From NCBI RefSeq assembly GCF_004217415.1, contig NZ_SHLI01000001.1, positions 310,001-374,000 on the forward strand: 64,000 nt of DNA. Reading direction: 5' to 3'. Below the pieces are notes generated by a model. The model searched no databases and was not told the origin of the DNA. It saw nothing but the letters and a program-made list of their open reading frames with translations. The translations under genes were made by a program, and so were the position numbers. This document shows, piece by piece, positions 9,058 through 20,055 of the stretch. The DNA comes from Spiribacter vilamensis. GTDB lineage: Bacteria; Pseudomonadota; Gammaproteobacteria; Nitrococcales; Nitrococcaceae. The stretch's first letter is position 1, and each line of letters starts with the position of its first letter.

Positions 9058-11136
9058 TCAGTTGCCCTCGCCGTAGCCCTCTAGCAGGGCATGCTGCGCA
9101 TTGACGACCTCCTCATCGTCACCGGGCGTCAGCCGCTCGTAATGCCCATTCGAATCCAGCACCCAGGCCTGGGTATTGTCCGCCAGATAGGTTTGCAGAT
9201 CGGCTAATACCCGATCCCGCAGCTCGGTATCGAGTACGGGGAAAGCGGCCTCGACACGGCGGAAGAAATTCCGCTCCATCCAGTCGGCGGAGCTGCAGAA
9301 AAGCTCCGGGTCGCCATTATTCGCAAAGTAGAACACCCGGGTGTGCTCGAGGAACCGACCGATAATCGAGCGCACGCGAATGGTCTCGCTCACACCCTCG
9401 ACGCCGGGTCGCAGGCAGCACATACCGCGCACGATCAGATCGATTTCAACGCCAGCCTGCGAGGCGGCGTACAGAGCCCGGATGACTTTCGGCTCGACCA
9501 GGGCATTCACCTTGACGATGATCCGCCCGGGACGTCCGGCCTCGGCGTGGGCCTGCTCGCGGGCGATTTTGTCGAGCATGCCCGGGTGCAGCGTGAACGG
9601 TGACTCCAGCAGGTGATTCAGCGCCGAGACCTTGCCGAGGCTGGTGAGCTGCAGAAAGACGCGATGGACGTCCTCACCGATGGCGGTGCGGGTGGTCATC
9701 AGGCCGTAGTCGGTGTACAGCCGCGCGGTGCGGGAGTGATAGTTGCCGGTGCCCAGATGCACGTAGTGCTGGAGGCGGCGCCCCTCGCGACGGACGATCA
9801 GCATCATCTTGGCGTGGGTCTTGTGGCCCACCACCCCGTAGACGACGTGCGCGCCGGCTTCCTGTAACCGGTTCGCCAGACCGATATTCGCCGCCTCGTC
9901 AAAACGGGCGCGCAGTTCGACGACGACGGTCACCTCCTTGCCGGCGCGAGCCGCCGTAACCAGGTGATCGACCACGGCGGAGTCGGGCCCGGTCCGGTAG
10001 AGGGTCTGCTTGATCGCCAGCACCTCCGGATCCTGCGCCGCCTGGCGGAGCAGTTCGATGACCGGTGCGAATGATTCGAAGGGGTGGTGGAGCAGGACAT
10101 CGCGCCGACGCATGACCTTGAAGATATCCCCGCTATAGCCGAGTTCGCCTGGCAGTCCCGGTGTGAATCCGGGGTATTTCAGATCGGGGCGATCGACCAG
10201 ATCGCAGACGGCGAGCAGGCGGCTGAGATTGACCGGGCCGTTGACCTGGTAGAGCGCCTCGGGCTCGAGCTCGAATTCCTCGAGCAGAAAGTTGGCCATA
10301 TGTTCGGGGCAGTTCACCGCCACCTCGAGCCGAACCGCATCGCCATACCGCCGCGAGGGTAGCTCGCCTTCCATCGCCCGGAGCAGATCGTCGATCTCCT
10401 CCTCGTCGACGTAGAGATCGGAGTTGCGGGTGACACGAAACTGGTAGCAGCCGGTTGTCTTCATGCCCGGGAAAAGGTCGGTGACATGGGCATGAATGAT
10501 CGATGACAGGAACACGAAATCACAGGCGCCCCCGCCATCCAGCTCGGACGGCAACTGGATAATGCGCGGCAGCGCCCGGGGGGCCTGAACCACCGCCATG
10601 CCACTGCTACGCCCGAAAGCATCCTTGCCCTCCAGCGAGACAATGAAGTTGAGACTCTTGTTGAGTACCTGCGGGAAGGGGTGGGCCGGATCCAGCCCCA
10701 GCGGACTCAGGATGGGCAGCAACTCCGTCTCGAAATAGGCACGGATCCAGTCCTGCTGTTCGCGTGTCCATTCATTGCGGCGTAGAAAGCGGATGCCCGC
10801 CTCGGCCAGTGCCGGCGTGACCTCGTCGTTGAGAAGCCGGTACTGCTCGTCCACCAGTGCATGGGTGCGCTCGCTGATCTCCCGCAGGACCTGCTGGGGC
10901 GTCCGGTTGTCCGGCCCGGACTGCCCGACGCCCATTTCCCGGGCCTGTCGCAGTCCGGCCACCCGGATCTCGAAGAACTCGTCGAGGTTGGAGCTGGCAA
11001 TGCACAGGAATTTCAGTCGCTCGAGCAGCGGATTCGACAGGTCGGCGGCCTGCGCCATGACGCGTTCATTGAATGCCAGCAGGCTGAGCTGGCGGTTGAG
11101 GTAGAGGGCGGGTTGGTGGAGGTTGTCGGCTTGCAT
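9058..11136 (-). CDS. ppk: Polyphosphate kinase 1
   Basis: This 692-residue enzyme reversibly transfers the gamma-phosphate of ATP to inorganic polyphosphate. The N-terminal domain begins LYLNRQLSLLAFNERV. The phospholipase-D-like catalytic core contains YVHLGTGNYHSRTARLYTDYG with the autophosphorylated His region, and later the paired segment LIVRGMCCLRPG with SADWMERN. ATG 11136 follows AGGGACACG and is preferred to the ATG at 11166, which lacks a binding site. The gene faces ppx tail to tail with no base between their stop codons. Confidence 0.94.
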   Translation of the reverse strand: MQADNLHQPALYLNRQLSLLAFNERVMAQAADLSNPLLERLKFLCIASSNLDEFFEIRVAGLRQAREMGVGQSGPDNRTPQQVLREISERTHALVDEQYRLLNDEVTPALAEAGIRFLRRNEWTREQQDWIRAYFETELLPILSPLGLDPAHPFPQVLNKSLNFIVSLEGKDAFGRSSGMAVVQAPRALPRIIQLPSELDGGGACDFVFLSSIIHAHVTDLFPGMKTTGCYQFRVTRNSDLYVDEEEIDDLLRAMEGELPSRRYGDAVRLEVAVNCPEHMANFLLEEFELEPEALYQVNGPVNLSRLLAVCDLVDRPDLKYPGFTPGLPGELGYSGDIFKVMRRRDVLLHHPFESFAPVIELLRQAAQDPEVLAIKQTLYRTGPDSAVVDHLVTAARAGKEVTVVVELRARFDEAANIGLANRLQEAGAHVVYGVVGHKTHAKMMLIVRREGRRLQHYVHLGTGNYHSRTARLYTDYGLMTTRTAIGEDVHRVFLQLTSLGKVSALNHLLESPFTLHPGMLDKIAREQAHAEAGRPGRIIVKVNALVEPKVIRALYAASQAGVEIDLIVRGMCCLRPGVEGVSETIRVRSIIGRFLEHTRVFYFANNGDPELFCSSADWMERNFFRRVEAAFPVLDTELRDRVLADLQTYLADNTQAWVLDSNGHYERLTPGDDEEVVNAQHALLEGYGEGN

Positions 11137-11215
11137 CGTGTCCCTGTCCTTTGAATCGACGCCCAAGCATAGACCAGATTGGTTGCCGTGAGGTTACGGT
11201 GGCACCCGGCGCGGA

Positions 11216-12613
11216 TCAGGTGACGCGGTTGTAGCCGTTGAGCGCGGCAACCCGGTAACCCTCCGCCATGGTCGGGTAGTTGAACGTCGTATTCAGGAAG
11301 TAGCGCAGTGTATTGTTGGGTGCGGGCTGCGCCATGATCGCCTGTCCGATGTGCACGATCTCGGCGGCCTGATCGCCGAAACAGTGAATGCCGAGCAGCT
11401 CCAGCGTATCGGTGTGGAATAGCAGCTTGAGCATGCCCATGGTCTGACCGGAGATCTGCGCCCGTGCCAGGTCCTTGAAGAACGCATGCCCGATCTCGTA
11501 GGGCACCTGGGCGTCCGTGAGCTCGCGCTCGGTGCGGCCCACGGAACTGATTTCGGGGATCGTATAGATGCCGGTCGGGACGTCGTGAGCGAGTCGATAG
11601 TCGCACTGCCCGTCGAGCATATGCGTTGCCGCGTACCGGCCCTGATCATAGGCGGCGCTGGCAAGGCTCGGATAGCCGATGACATCGCCGATCGCATAGA
11701 CATGCGGTTGCGCGGTCTGGAAGCTGTCGTTGACCCGGACCTGGCCGCGGCCGTTGGGCTGTATGCCGATGGCCTCCAGGCCCATTCCGTCGGTGTTGCC
11801 GCTGCGCCCGTTGGCCCAGAGCAGGAGATCGCCTCGCACCCGTTTGCCGGACTGCAGCGCCAGGGTCACGCCGTCATCGTCGCCCTGGATGGACTGATAC
11901 TGCTCGCGGTGACGGAGGATCACGCCGTGCTCGCGAAGATGATACGAGATCGCGTCGGATATCTCGTCGTCGAGGAATTCGAGCATCCGCTCCCGCGTGT
12001 TGATGAGGTCTACCTTGACGCCCAGGCCGCGAAAGATCGACGCGTATTCGCTGCCGATGACGCCCGCTCCATAAATGATCACGCTACGCGGCGTGTGCTC
12101 GAGCGACAGTATCTGATCGCTGTCATGGATCCGCGGATGGGTGAAATCCACGTCCACCGGTCGATACGGACGTGAGCCGGTGGCAATCAGGAAATGCCCG
12201 GCGGTCAGCCTTTGAGTCCGACCATCACCCCCGGTCAGTGCCAGTGTATGTTCATCCTCGAAGCGGGCGGCGCCGGTGAGAACGGGAACGTCATTGCGCT
12301 GGTAGAATCCGCTCCTCATGCCGACCTGCTGGTCGATGACATTGCGGGCATGATTGAGCATCGTCTGAAAGGACAAATGACGCGGCTCCCCCGCCTCCCG
12401 GAATAGCGGCGAGCTATTGTATTCCATGAGCCGGCGAACATTGTGGCGCAATGACTTCGACGGGATGGTGCCCCAGTGGGTGCAGCCGCCACCCACTTCA
12501 CGCAGACGCTCCACCATCGCCACGCGCTGGCCGCCCTTGGCGAGTTGCATCGCCGCGCCTTCGCCGGCGGGGCCGCTGCCGAGGACGAGTGTGTCGTAGT
12601 GCGAGTCATTCAT
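11216..12613 (-). CDS. sthA: Soluble pyridine nucleotide transhydrogenase
   Basis: This FAD flavoprotein exchanges hydride between NADPH and NAD+. It follows E. coli SthA along its whole length: FAD dinucleotide motif [27 protein letters not shown](P) motif [24 protein letters not shown], and the C-terminal [20 protein letters not shown] dimer region. As in other SthA proteins, the second cysteine of the disulfide seen in related disulfide reductases is replaced (CTHWGT instead of CxxxxC). ATG 12613 (465 residues) has better spacing from GAGGG than the ATG at 12622. It is divergent from glcB. Confidence 0.95.
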   Translation of the reverse strand: MNDSHYDTLVLGSGPAGEGAAMQLAKGGQRVAMVERLREVGGGCTHWGTIPSKSLRHNVRRLMEYNSSPLFREAGEPRHLSFQTMLNHARNVIDQQVGMRSGFYQRNDVPVLTGAARFEDEHTLALTGGDGRTQRLTAGHFLIATGSRPYRPVDVDFTHPRIHDSDQILSLEHTPRSVIIYGAGVIGSEYASIFRGLGVKVDLINTRERMLEFLDDEISDAISYHLREHGVILRHREQYQSIQGDDDGVTLALQSGKRVRGDLLLWANGRSGNTDGMGLEAIGIQPNGRGQVRVNDSFQTAQPHVYAIGDVIGYPSLASAAYDQGRYAATHMLDGQCDYRLAHDVPTGIYTIPEISSVGRTERELTDAQVPYEIGHAFFKDLARAQISGQTMGMLKLLFHTDTLELLGIHCFGDQAAEIVHIGQAIMAQPAPNNTLRYFLNTTFNYPTMAEGYRVAALNGYNRVT

Positions 12614-12700
12614 GGGGTTCATCCCTCAGTCGTTCTGCTTTATTTTAGCTGCACGACATTAAAGAACAAAATTCACATGAATCATGACGGGGATGAGTCA

Positions 12701-14878
12701 ATGACGGAGCGTGTTCAAAAAGCGGGGCTGCAGGTGGCGAAGCCACTCCATGACCTTATCAGCCAGTCGGCCATTGTCGGCACCGGCGTCGACGAGGCGC
12801 ATTTCTGGGAGGGTCTGGCCACGCTGGTCAGTGAGCTTGGTCCGCGCAACCGCGCCCTGCTGGCCCAGCGCGACACGCTTCAGGCGCGCATCGACGAGTG
12901 GCACCGTCAGCATCCGGGGCAATACGCCGACAGGGCCTATCGGGATTTCCTCGAGGAGATCGGCTACCTGCAGCCACCGGCGGATGAGGTCGAGGTAATC
13001 ACGGCCCATGTGGATGCCGAAATCGCCGAGACTGCCGGTCCGCAGCTGGTCGTCCCGCTCAACAACGCACGCTACGCGCTGAACGCCGCCAACGCGCGCT
13101 GGGGGAGTCTCTACGATGCCCTCTATGGCACCGACGTGATCCCGGATAATGAAGGTATCGAGCGCGGTAATGCCTTCAACCCGGAGCGCGCCCGCCATGT
13201 AGTGGCCTGGGCGACGGCGTTTCTGGACGCCAATTTCCCGCTGGCGGCCGGCAGCCATGGCGATGTCACTGCCTACCACATCGCCGCCGGCGATGCCGGA
13301 CACACTCTGCGCGTGACCATTGGCGAAGGTGGCGAAACCGGGCTTGCAGATCCGGCCCAGTGGGTCGGTTTTGCCGGCGAGGCATCGGCACCGACCGCCG
13401 TTCTATTGCGCCGCCACGGCCTCCATGTCGAAATCAGCATCGATCCATCCGATCCCATCGGTCGAACCCATCCGGCAGGCGTTCGTGACCTGGTCATGGA
13501 ATCGGCTGTTACCTCCATCCAGGACTGCGAGGACTCCGTTGCCGCCGTGGACGGCGAGGACAAGGCACTCGTCTATGCCAACTGGCTGGGCCTGATGCGC
13601 GGCGATCTCGAGGAGCGTTTCTACAAGCAGGGGCGGGAGGTAATCCGCACCCTCAATCCGGACCGGGACTACACGGGTGCCGATGGCGAGCCGCTCAGCC
13701 TCCAGGGGCGGAGCTTGATGCTGGTGCGCAACGTCGGCCATCTGATGACCACACCGGCGGTACTCGACGCCGACGGCAACGAGATCCCCGAAGGCATTCT
13801 CGATGCCCTGTGCACGTCGCTGATCGCCATGCACGACCTCCAGCGTGAGGGCGGCAACAGCCGGGCCGGGAGCGTGTACATCGTCAAGCCCAAGATGCAC
13901 GGCCCGGATGAGGTGGCCCTCACGGTGGCGCTGTTTGCCCATGTCGAGCAGATCCTCGGGCTCGCCGAGAATACCCTCAAGATCGGCGTCATGGACGAAG
14001 AGCGGCGGACCACGCTCAACCTCAAGCGCTGCATCCACGAGGCCCGGGAGCGCCTGATCTTCATCAACACCGGGTTCCTCGACCGCACGGGGGACGAGAT
14101 TCACACGAGCATGGAGGCCGGTCCGATGATCCGGAAGGCCGCCATGAAACAGTCACGCTGGCTTAACGCCTACGAGGACTGGAACGTCGATACCGGGCTC
14201 GCCTGCGGGCTGCAGGACCATGCCCAGATCGGCAAGGGCATGTGGCCCATGCCGGACCGGATGGCCGACATGCTCGGCGCCAAGATCGGCCATCCGCGGG
14301 CCGGTGCCAACTGCGCGTGGGTGCCGTCACCCACGGCGGCCACGCTGCATGCAACGCATTATCACCAGGTCGACGTGCGGGCGCGGCAGGCCGAACTCGC
14401 CGGGCAGTCGCGGGCCGATATCGATGACCTGCTGACAATCCCGGTCGCCACTGATACCGACTGGAGCGAGGCGGAGATCACCGCGGAGCTCGACAACAAC
14501 TGCCAGGGGATCCTCGGCTACGTGGTGCGCTGGATCGATCACGGCGTGGGCTGCTCGAAGGTGCCGGATATCAATGACATCGGCCTGATGGAGGATCGCG
14601 CGACACTGCGCATCGCCAGTCAGCATATCGCCAACTGGCTCTATCACGGGATCGTGACCGAGGCGCAGGTCATGGAGACGATGAAGCGGATGGCGGCGGT
14701 CGTGGATCGTCAGAACGCCGATGATCCGACCTATACGCCGATGGGTCCGGCGTTCCACGGGACGGCCTTTGTGGCGGCCTGTGATCTGGTGTTCAAGGGT
14801 CGGGAACAGCCGAGCGGCTATACCGAGCCATTGCTGCATGCCCATCGCCTGGCTCTGAAGGGCAGCACGGCAGCCTGA
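12701..14878 (+). CDS. glcB: Malate synthase G
   Basis: This 725-residue monomeric enzyme condenses glyoxylate with acetyl-CoA to malate. It is colinear with E. coli Glc[114 protein letters not shown], and [20 protein letters not shown] with the catalytic Asp region. I chose ATG 12701 because GGGGA lies 8 bp upstream; the frame stays open to 12476 only as a read-through of antisense sthA sequence. No isocitrate lyase or glycolate oxidase gene is in the window, so the glyoxylate source is not visible here. Confidence 0.95.
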   Translation: MTERVQKAGLQVAKPLHDLISQSAIVGTGVDEAHFWEGLATLVSELGPRNRALLAQRDTLQARIDEWHRQHPGQYADRAYRDFLEEIGYLQPPADEVEVITAHVDAEIAETAGPQLVVPLNNARYALNAANARWGSLYDALYGTDVIPDNEGIERGNAFNPERARHVVAWATAFLDANFPLAAGSHGDVTAYHIAAGDAGHTLRVTIGEGGETGLADPAQWVGFAGEASAPTAVLLRRHGLHVEISIDPSDPIGRTHPAGVRDLVMESAVTSIQDCEDSVAAVDGEDKALVYANWLGLMRGDLEERFYKQGREVIRTLNPDRDYTGADGEPLSLQGRSLMLVRNVGHLMTTPAVLDADGNEIPEGILDALCTSLIAMHDLQREGGNSRAGSVYIVKPKMHGPDEVALTVALFAHVEQILGLAENTLKIGVMDEERRTTLNLKRCIHEARERLIFINTGFLDRTGDEIHTSMEAGPMIRKAAMKQSRWLNAYEDWNVDTGLACGLQDHAQIGKGMWPMPDRMADMLGAKIGHPRAGANCAWVPSPTAATLHATHYHQVDVRARQAELAGQSRADIDDLLTIPVATDTDWSEAEITAELDNNCQGILGYVVRWIDHGVGCSKVPDINDIGLMEDRATLRIASQHIANWLYHGIVTEAQVMETMKRMAAVVDRQNADDPTYTPMGPAFHGTAFVAACDLVFKGREQPSGYTEPLLHAHRLALKGSTAA

Positions 14879-14920
14879 TCACGCCGCGCGTCACGTCGAT
14901 CACGCGCATCATTCGCGCAT

Positions 14921-14950
14921 AAAAAACCCGGCCATTCGGCCGGGTTTTTC
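14921..14950. terminator. Bidirectional rho-independent terminator between glcB and acnA
   Basis: A GC-rich inverted repeat (cccggcc-att-cggccggg, slightly offset) is flanked by a run of A on the left and a run of T on the right. It can therefore stop transcription of glcB on the plus strand and of acnA on the minus strand. Confidence 0.88.
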
Positions 14951-14972
14951 GTATCACACCCTTGAACGGGCG

Positions 14973-17726
14973 TTACGCCGCCTGGTGGCTGCGCTGGGCC
15001 AGGTCCCGCAGGACATAGTGGAGGATGCCGCCGTTGCGGAAGTAGCTCCACTCGGTGGATGTGTCGATCCTCACCATCGCCTGGAAGCTCTTCACCTCGC
15101 CATCCGGTGTCACCGCGCGGACCGTTACCGTGGAAGGCTGGGTATCGAGGCTGCCAATGCTGAAGGTCTCCTCACCGGTGAGGCCGAGGCTTTCGGCATT
15201 CTCACCCTCGGCGAACTGGAGCGGGACAACACCGAAGCCGACCAGGTTGGAGCGGTGGATGCGCTCGTAGCTCTCGGCCAGGACGAATCGAACGCCCAGC
15301 AGCGCGGTTCCCTTGGCGGCCCAGTCCCGGCTCGATCCGGTGCCATACTCCTTGCCGGCCAGTACCATCAGCGGTGTCGACTCCTCCTTGTAGCGCATGG
15401 CGGCGTCGTAGATGGAGGTCTGTTCGCCGGTGGGGAAGTAGGTTGTCCAGCTCCCCTTGGTCCCGGGTGCAAGCTCGTTTTTAAGCCGCACGTTGGCGAA
15501 CGTCCCGCGCATCATGACCTCGTGGTTTCCGCGCCGCGAGCCGTAGCTGTTGAAGTCCTGCGGTAGGATGCCAAGTGACCGCAGATACTCGCCCGCCGGG
15601 CTGTCGGCCTTGATGGCGCCCGCCGGCGAGATGTGGTCGGTGGTAATGGAGTCGCCGACCTTGACCAGACAGCGGGCCTGCCGGATCTCGGAAATATCGC
15701 CGGGCTCCATATCCATACCCTCGAAGTAGGGTGGATTACGGACATAGCTCGAATCCGGCCACTCGTAGTTCTCGCCCTCCGGCGCCGGGAGCTCCCGCCA
15801 GGTCTGCGATCCATCGAACACGCTCGCGTACTGATCGCGGTACATCTTGGAGTTGATGTGCTCCTCGATGATGTCGGAGATCTCCTTCTGACTCGGCCAG
15901 ATATCCTTCAGATAAACCGGATTGCCATCGCGATCGACATCAATCGGTTCGCTGGAAATATCCTTCGCGACGCTGCCGGCGAGGGCATAGGCGACCACCA
16001 GCGGCGGCGATGCCAGGTAGTTGGCGGGCACATCCGGATGGATGCGGCCTTCAAAGTTGCGGTTACCAGAGAGTACGCCGGCGACGTTGAGCTCTCCGTC
16101 ACGGATGGCGTCGCTTACCGGCTCCGGCAGCGGACCGGAGTTACCGATACAGGTCGTGCAGCCAAACCCGACGACATCAAAGCCGAGCGCCTGGAGCGGC
16201 TCCATCAGGCCGGCCGCCCCCAGATAGGCGGGGACCACCTGTGACCCGGGGGCAAACGAGGTCTTCACCCAGGGCTTGCTGGTCAGACCCCGCTCGTGGG
16301 CCTTTTTCGCGACCAGGCCCGCAGCGACCAGTACCGCGGGGTTCGAGGTGTTGGTGCAGGAGGTGATCGCGGCGATGACCACATCGCCATGCTTGAGCAT
16401 GAACTCCTGATCCGCGTAGTTCACCTTGACTGCGCCCTTTTCATGCCACAGCTCGTGACCGGCCGCAGTGGCGCCGCCTTCGCCCTCGAACCGGGCCTCC
16501 TCGTCGTCCGGCATGGCGCCGCGGGAGGTGAGTTCCTCCTCGAGATACTCGAGGAAGGCCGGTTTCGCGTGAGTGAGCGGGATACGATCCTGGGGCCGTC
16601 GCGGTCCGGCGATGCTGGCCTCGACCTCGCCCAGGTCGAGCTCGACCACATCGCTGTACTCAGCTTCGCGGCAACCGGTCTCGCGCCACATGCCCTGCTC
16701 GCGGGCATAGGCCTCGACCAGGTCGATGGTCTCTTCATCACGCCCCGAGACCCGGAGGTACTCGATGGTTTCGCTGTCCACCGGGAAAATCGCACAGGTC
16801 GCGCCGTACTCGGGAGACATATTGCCAATGGTCGCGCGGTCGGCCAGCGGCAGATTGTCGAGGCCGTCGCCGAAGAATTCGACGAACTTACCAACAACCC
16901 CCTTCTTGCGGAGTTTTTCGGTGACCGTCAGGACCAGGTCCGTGGCGGTCGCACCCTCGCGCAGCTCACCACTCAGTCGAAAGCCGACAACCTCGGGGAC
17001 GAGCATGGTGATCGGCTGACCGAGCATGGCTGCCTCGGCCTCAATGCCACCGACGCCCCAGCCCAGAACGCCGAGACCATTCACCATCGTAGTGTGGGAG
17101 TCGGTGCCCACCAGCGTATCCGGATAGGCCAGGGTGCCGGTCTCGGTCTCCTTGGTGAATACCGTCTTGGCGAGATATTCGAGATTGACCTGATGGACGA
17201 TGCCTGTCCCCGGCGGCACGACCCGGAAGTTGGAGAACGCCTTCTGGCCCCAGCGAAGGAACTTGTAACGCTCCTCGTTGCGCTTGAATTCGATCTTGCT
17301 GTTCAGATCGAGCGCGTCGCTGGTACCGAAATGATCCACCATGACCGAATGATCGATGACCAGGTCCGCCGGTTCGAGCGGATTGATCAGATTCGGATCG
17401 CCGCCCAGACGTTTCATCGCATCGCGCATGGCGGCCAGATCGACCACCGCCGGCACCCCGGTAAAATCCTGGAGCAACACCCGCGCCGGCATGAACGCGA
17501 CCTGTCCGCCCGGGCCGCCGTTCGGATCCCATTCGCAGATCGCCCTGATCTGCTCCGGACCGACATTCTGGCCATCTTCCTTGCGCAGCTGGTTTTCGAG
17601 CAGGACCTTCAGCGAGAACGGCAGCCGATCGATGTCGTACTGGTCCTTGAGGGCATCGAGTCGGTAGATCTCGTACTGCTTACCCTTGACGTCCAGTGTT
17701 CCGCGGGCATTGTAGCTATTGGTCAT
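14973..17726 (-). CDS. acnA: Aconitate hydratase A
   Basis: This 917-residue enzyme isomerises citrate and isocitrate with a [4Fe-4S] cluster. The three cluster cysteines lie in the family motifs [10 protein letters not shown] and [11 protein letters not shown]. The N-terminal domain has [18 protein letters not shown] and VDHFGTSDA, and the C-terminal swivel domain has [19 protein letters not shown] and [13 protein letters not shown]. Length and order match AcnA/IRP-type aconitases rather than AcnB. ATG 17726 is preceded by a strong GGAGGA. The gene shares a terminator with glcB, so two enzymes handling TCA/glyoxylate intermediates face each other. Confidence 0.95.
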   Translation of the reverse strand: MTNSYNARGTLDVKGKQYEIYRLDALKDQYDIDRLPFSLKVLLENQLRKEDGQNVGPEQIRAICEWDPNGGPGGQVAFMPARVLLQDFTGVPAVVDLAAMRDAMKRLGGDPNLINPLEPADLVIDHSVMVDHFGTSDALDLNSKIEFKRNEERYKFLRWGQKAFSNFRVVPPGTGIVHQVNLEYLAKTVFTKETETGTLAYPDTLVGTDSHTTMVNGLGVLGWGVGGIEAEAAMLGQPITMLVPEVVGFRLSGELREGATATDLVLTVTEKLRKKGVVGKFVEFFGDGLDNLPLADRATIGNMSPEYGATCAIFPVDSETIEYLRVSGRDEETIDLVEAYAREQGMWRETGCREAEYSDVVELDLGEVEASIAGPRRPQDRIPLTHAKPAFLEYLEEELTSRGAMPDDEEARFEGEGGATAAGHELWHEKGAVKVNYADQEFMLKHGDVVIAAITSCTNTSNPAVLVAAGLVAKKAHERGLTSKPWVKTSFAPGSQVVPAYLGAAGLMEPLQALGFDVVGFGCTTCIGNSGPLPEPVSDAIRDGELNVAGVLSGNRNFEGRIHPDVPANYLASPPLVVAYALAGSVAKDISSEPIDVDRDGNPVYLKDIWPSQKEISDIIEEHINSKMYRDQYASVFDGSQTWRELPAPEGENYEWPDSSYVRNPPYFEGMDMEPGDISEIRQARCLVKVGDSITTDHISPAGAIKADSPAGEYLRSLGILPQDFNSYGSRRGNHEVMMRGTFANVRLKNELAPGTKGSWTTYFPTGEQTSIYDAAMRYKEESTPLMVLAGKEYGTGSSRDWAAKGTALLGVRFVLAESYERIHRSNLVGFGVVPLQFAEGENAESLGLTGEETFSIGSLDTQPSTVTVRAVTPDGEVKSFQAMVRIDTSTEWSYFRNGGILHYVLRDLAQRSHQAA

Positions 17727-17855
17727 GACTTCCTCCCGGAATCGGCGTGCGCACCATGCACGACCGTTGTATTAGGTCTATCGACCCGTCTGAGTTCTTC
17801 ATTTTACATGACGCGACACCACAAGGGCATGCGCTTTACGAGCGACTGATAGCAG

Positions 17856-18473
17856 TTATCGCGCATTGAGTGCCGCCCGGGCGGATTCGACAATAGCCCG
17901 GCGGCCGAAGACGAGCCGCAGACGACCGCCACCATTCATCTGCCAGAGCCCCGCCGCGCGAATCGCGGCGAGCAGCAATGCACGAATGATGGCCGCGTTG
18001 CGCGTTTCCTGGAGATACGCCGCGTGGCCCTGGACGATAATCCGTGGCCGCAGCGGGCTGATGTGCTCGCTGTAGAGATCGGCGAGATGGTGGATGACGC
18101 TGTCATGGCCAATTCGGCCGAAATAGTCCGCCTGGTTCCGGGTGCGCTCGAGGCCGGCGGCCAGTGTTTGCAGGCGGTTCCTGTCGCGCCGGAGCCGGCG
18201 CTCGAGCTGCAGGACGCCAATCACGTAGCGGGTCAGATGCATGGACTCGGGCTTCGAGAGATGATCGGCCAGCGCCCTCAGGCCCGTGTCAAGGGCGCCA
18301 GGGCCGCCGTAGAGCGTTTCCACCGAGCCGGAGTAATCACCCAGCAAGCCGAGCAGGCAGGTTTCAGTGCGCGCCGGATCGTGCTGTCCACGCTCGGCAA
18401 TCGCCCGGACTTCACCCAGGGCCTGGAAGACCGCGCCAAGTGCCTGTGTGCGCTCCTGCTCAGGCGACGCCAC
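17856..18473 (-). CDS. hflD: HflD-family protein (high-frequency lysogenization regulator homologue)
   Basis: This 205-residue all-helical protein resembles HflD. It has the N-terminal QALGAVFQALGEVRAIA, the middle LTRYVIGVLQLERRL and the SPLRPRIIVQGHAAYLQ segment typical of the family. In E. coli, HflD sits at the inner membrane and influences lambda lysogeny; its native role is unclear. The GTG start overlaps the mnmA stop by 14 bp, the same mnmA-hflD order seen in other gammaproteobacteria, which supports the call. Confidence 0.85.
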   Translation of the reverse strand: MASPEQERTQALGAVFQALGEVRAIAERGQHDPARTETCLLGLLGDYSGSVETLYGGPGALDTGLRALADHLSKPESMHLTRYVIGVLQLERRLRRDRNRLQTLAAGLERTRNQADYFGRIGHDSVIHHLADLYSEHISPLRPRIIVQGHAAYLQETRNAAIIRALLLAAIRAAGLWQMNGGGRLRLVFGRRAIVESARAALNAR

Positions 18474-19581
18474 TGATCGGGCTCTCTGCCACCGGGGTAC
18501 GGGTTTCGATGATGCCGCCGCCGAGGCAGCATGCTCCGCTATACACCACGACCGACTGTCCCGGCGTCACGGCACGCTGCGGGTGGTCAAAGGTCAGTCT
18601 TCGTCGACCTGCCGTGAGTGGCGTAAGCCAACCGGGCTGGTCGATCTGGCGATGACGGAGTCTGGCGGTGCAGCGAATCGGCGCATCGGGGCCATGTCCA
18701 TCGATCCAGTGCCAGTGATCCGCGACCAGGCCATCACTCATGAGCGCCGGGTGGTCATGGCCCTGCACAACGATGAGCTGATTGGTTTCCATGTTCTTGT
18801 CCGCTACATACCAGGCTAGTCCCGGACGCTTCGCATCGCCACCCAGGTTCAGGCCGCGACGCTGACCGAGGGTGTAGAACGCAAGCCCCTCGTGCTGGCC
18901 CACCGTTTCGCCGTCGGGGGTCGCGATCGGCCCGGGACGGCTATCGATGTACCGGCCGAGGAAACCGCGGAAGTCGCGTTCGCCGATGAAGCAGATGCCG
19001 GTGCTGTCAGGCTTGTCGAAGTTGTTGAACCCGGCCTGGTCCGCCAGGCGCCGCACCGCCGGCTTGGTCAGACCGGCGAGCGGAAAGATCGCCGCCTCGA
19101 GCTGTTCCTGACCGAGCGTGTAGAGGAAATAGGTCTGGTCCTTCTCGGTATCGGTCGCCCGTCGCAGTGTTCTTGCGCCCGGTTCGCCCCCGACACTGGC
19201 GTAATGGCCCGTGGCGACGGCATCGGCACCCAGACGTCGGGCATGATCGAGAAAAGCTCTGAACTTGATACGCTGATTACACAGGATGTCCGGATTCGGC
19301 GTGCGGCCGGCGCGGAACTCGCGCAGGCAATGGTCGAACACCTCGGCCCGGTACTGTGCGGCGAAGTTGGCCCGATGCAGGGGAATGCCCAGGGCATCGG
19401 CGACCTGTCGGGCATCGGCATAATCGGCTTCGGCGCTGCAATGGCTCTCGGTGTCGTCGTCCTCCCAGTTCTTCATGAACAGGCCTTCGACCCGGTAGCC
19501 TTGCTCCCTGAGCAGCCAGGCACTGACCGCGGAGTCGACGCCACCCGAGAGGCCGACAATGATGTGTGATGTACGCTGCAT
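18460..19581 (-). CDS. mnmA: tRNA-specific 2-thiouridylase MnmA
   Basis: This 373-residue enzyme adenylates and then thiolates uridine 34 of the Glu, Gln and Lys tRNAs. The PP-loop SGGVDS is at residues 11-16. The catalytic pair of cysteines lies in NPDILCNQRIKF and DSTGICFIGERDF. MKNWEDDDT near residues 36-44 and ATGHYA complete the family pattern. It begins an operon with hflD and is divergent from clpS. Confidence 0.95.
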   Translation of the reverse strand: MQRTSHIIVGLSGGVDSAVSAWLLREQGYRVEGLFMKNWEDDDTESHCSAEADYADARQVADALGIPLHRANFAAQYRAEVFDHCLREFRAGRTPNPDILCNQRIKFRAFLDHARRLGADAVATGHYASVGGEPGARTLRRATDTEKDQTYFLYTLGQEQLEAAIFPLAGLTKPAVRRLADQAGFNNFDKPDSTGICFIGERDFRGFLGRYIDSRPGPIATPDGETVGQHEGLAFYTLGQRRGLNLGGDAKRPGLAWYVADKNMETNQLIVVQGHDHPALMSDGLVADHWHWIDGHGPDAPIRCTARLRHRQIDQPGWLTPLTAGRRRLTFDHPQRAVTPGQSVVVYSGACCLGGGIIETRTPVAESPISGVA

Positions 19582-19675
19582 GGTGGAATAATAACATCGG
19601 GGATCCCGGATGGACCTTTTACTCGACGGGAAGTGTCCTCATATCAGGAGATGAAGCCTTGGGGATAATCGGTTG

Positions 19676-19996
19676 ATGAGCGAAGAGAACGATCCGAAAC
19701 GCGACGACGATCTATCGGTCAAAGAAAGTGAGCCGAGTGTCAAGCAACCACCGCTGTACCGAGTCGTGCTCCTGAACGACGATTACACGCCAATGGAATT
19801 CGTCGTGGAGGTGTTGCAGACCTTCTTTCGCATGGACCGCGAGCAGGCCACGCAGGTCATGCTCCACGTCCATACCCGCGGCAAGGGTGTCTGCGGAGAA
19901 TTCAGTCGCGACGTCGCGGAAACCAAGGTGGATCAGGTCAATGATTACGCACGTGAGAACGATCACCCGCTCATGTGTACGCTCGAACCGGCCTGA
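19676..19996 (+). CDS. clpS: ATP-dependent Clp protease adaptor ClpS
   Basis: ClpS (106 residues) delivers proteins bearing N-degrons to ClpA. Its N-degron pocket residues are in [20 protein letters not shown], and [20 protein letters not shown] forms the ClpA-binding face. An acidic flexible N-terminal extension of about 25 residues is present, as expected. ATG 19676 is preferred to the TTG directly before it at 19673. It lies 59 bp before clpA, forming the usual clpS-clpA pair. Confidence 0.94.
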   Translation: MSEENDPKRDDDLSVKESEPSVKQPPLYRVVLLNDDYTPMEFVVEVLQTFFRMDREQATQVMLHVHTRGKGVCGEFSRDVAETKVDQVNDYARENDHPLMCTLEPA

Positions 19997-20055
19997 TCGC
20001 TGTATTCAACCCGGTGCAGCCGGGTTTTCCCAACAAGATTGCAAGTGAGATATCG

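Noticed and set aside
16296-17849. 517-codon open frame opposite acnA
   Set aside because: It is a high-GC shadow frame with no recognisable protein pattern, while acnA on the other strand is certain.
17727-17855. Small inverted repeat GGTC-GATA-GACC upstream of acnA as a regulatory RNA element
   Set aside because: A 4 bp stem is too short to support a call.
19646-19668. Five-codon leader ORF (MKPWG) before clpS with AGGAG in front
   Set aside because: AGGAG touches the ATG with no spacing, so efficient initiation is unlikely; probably chance.
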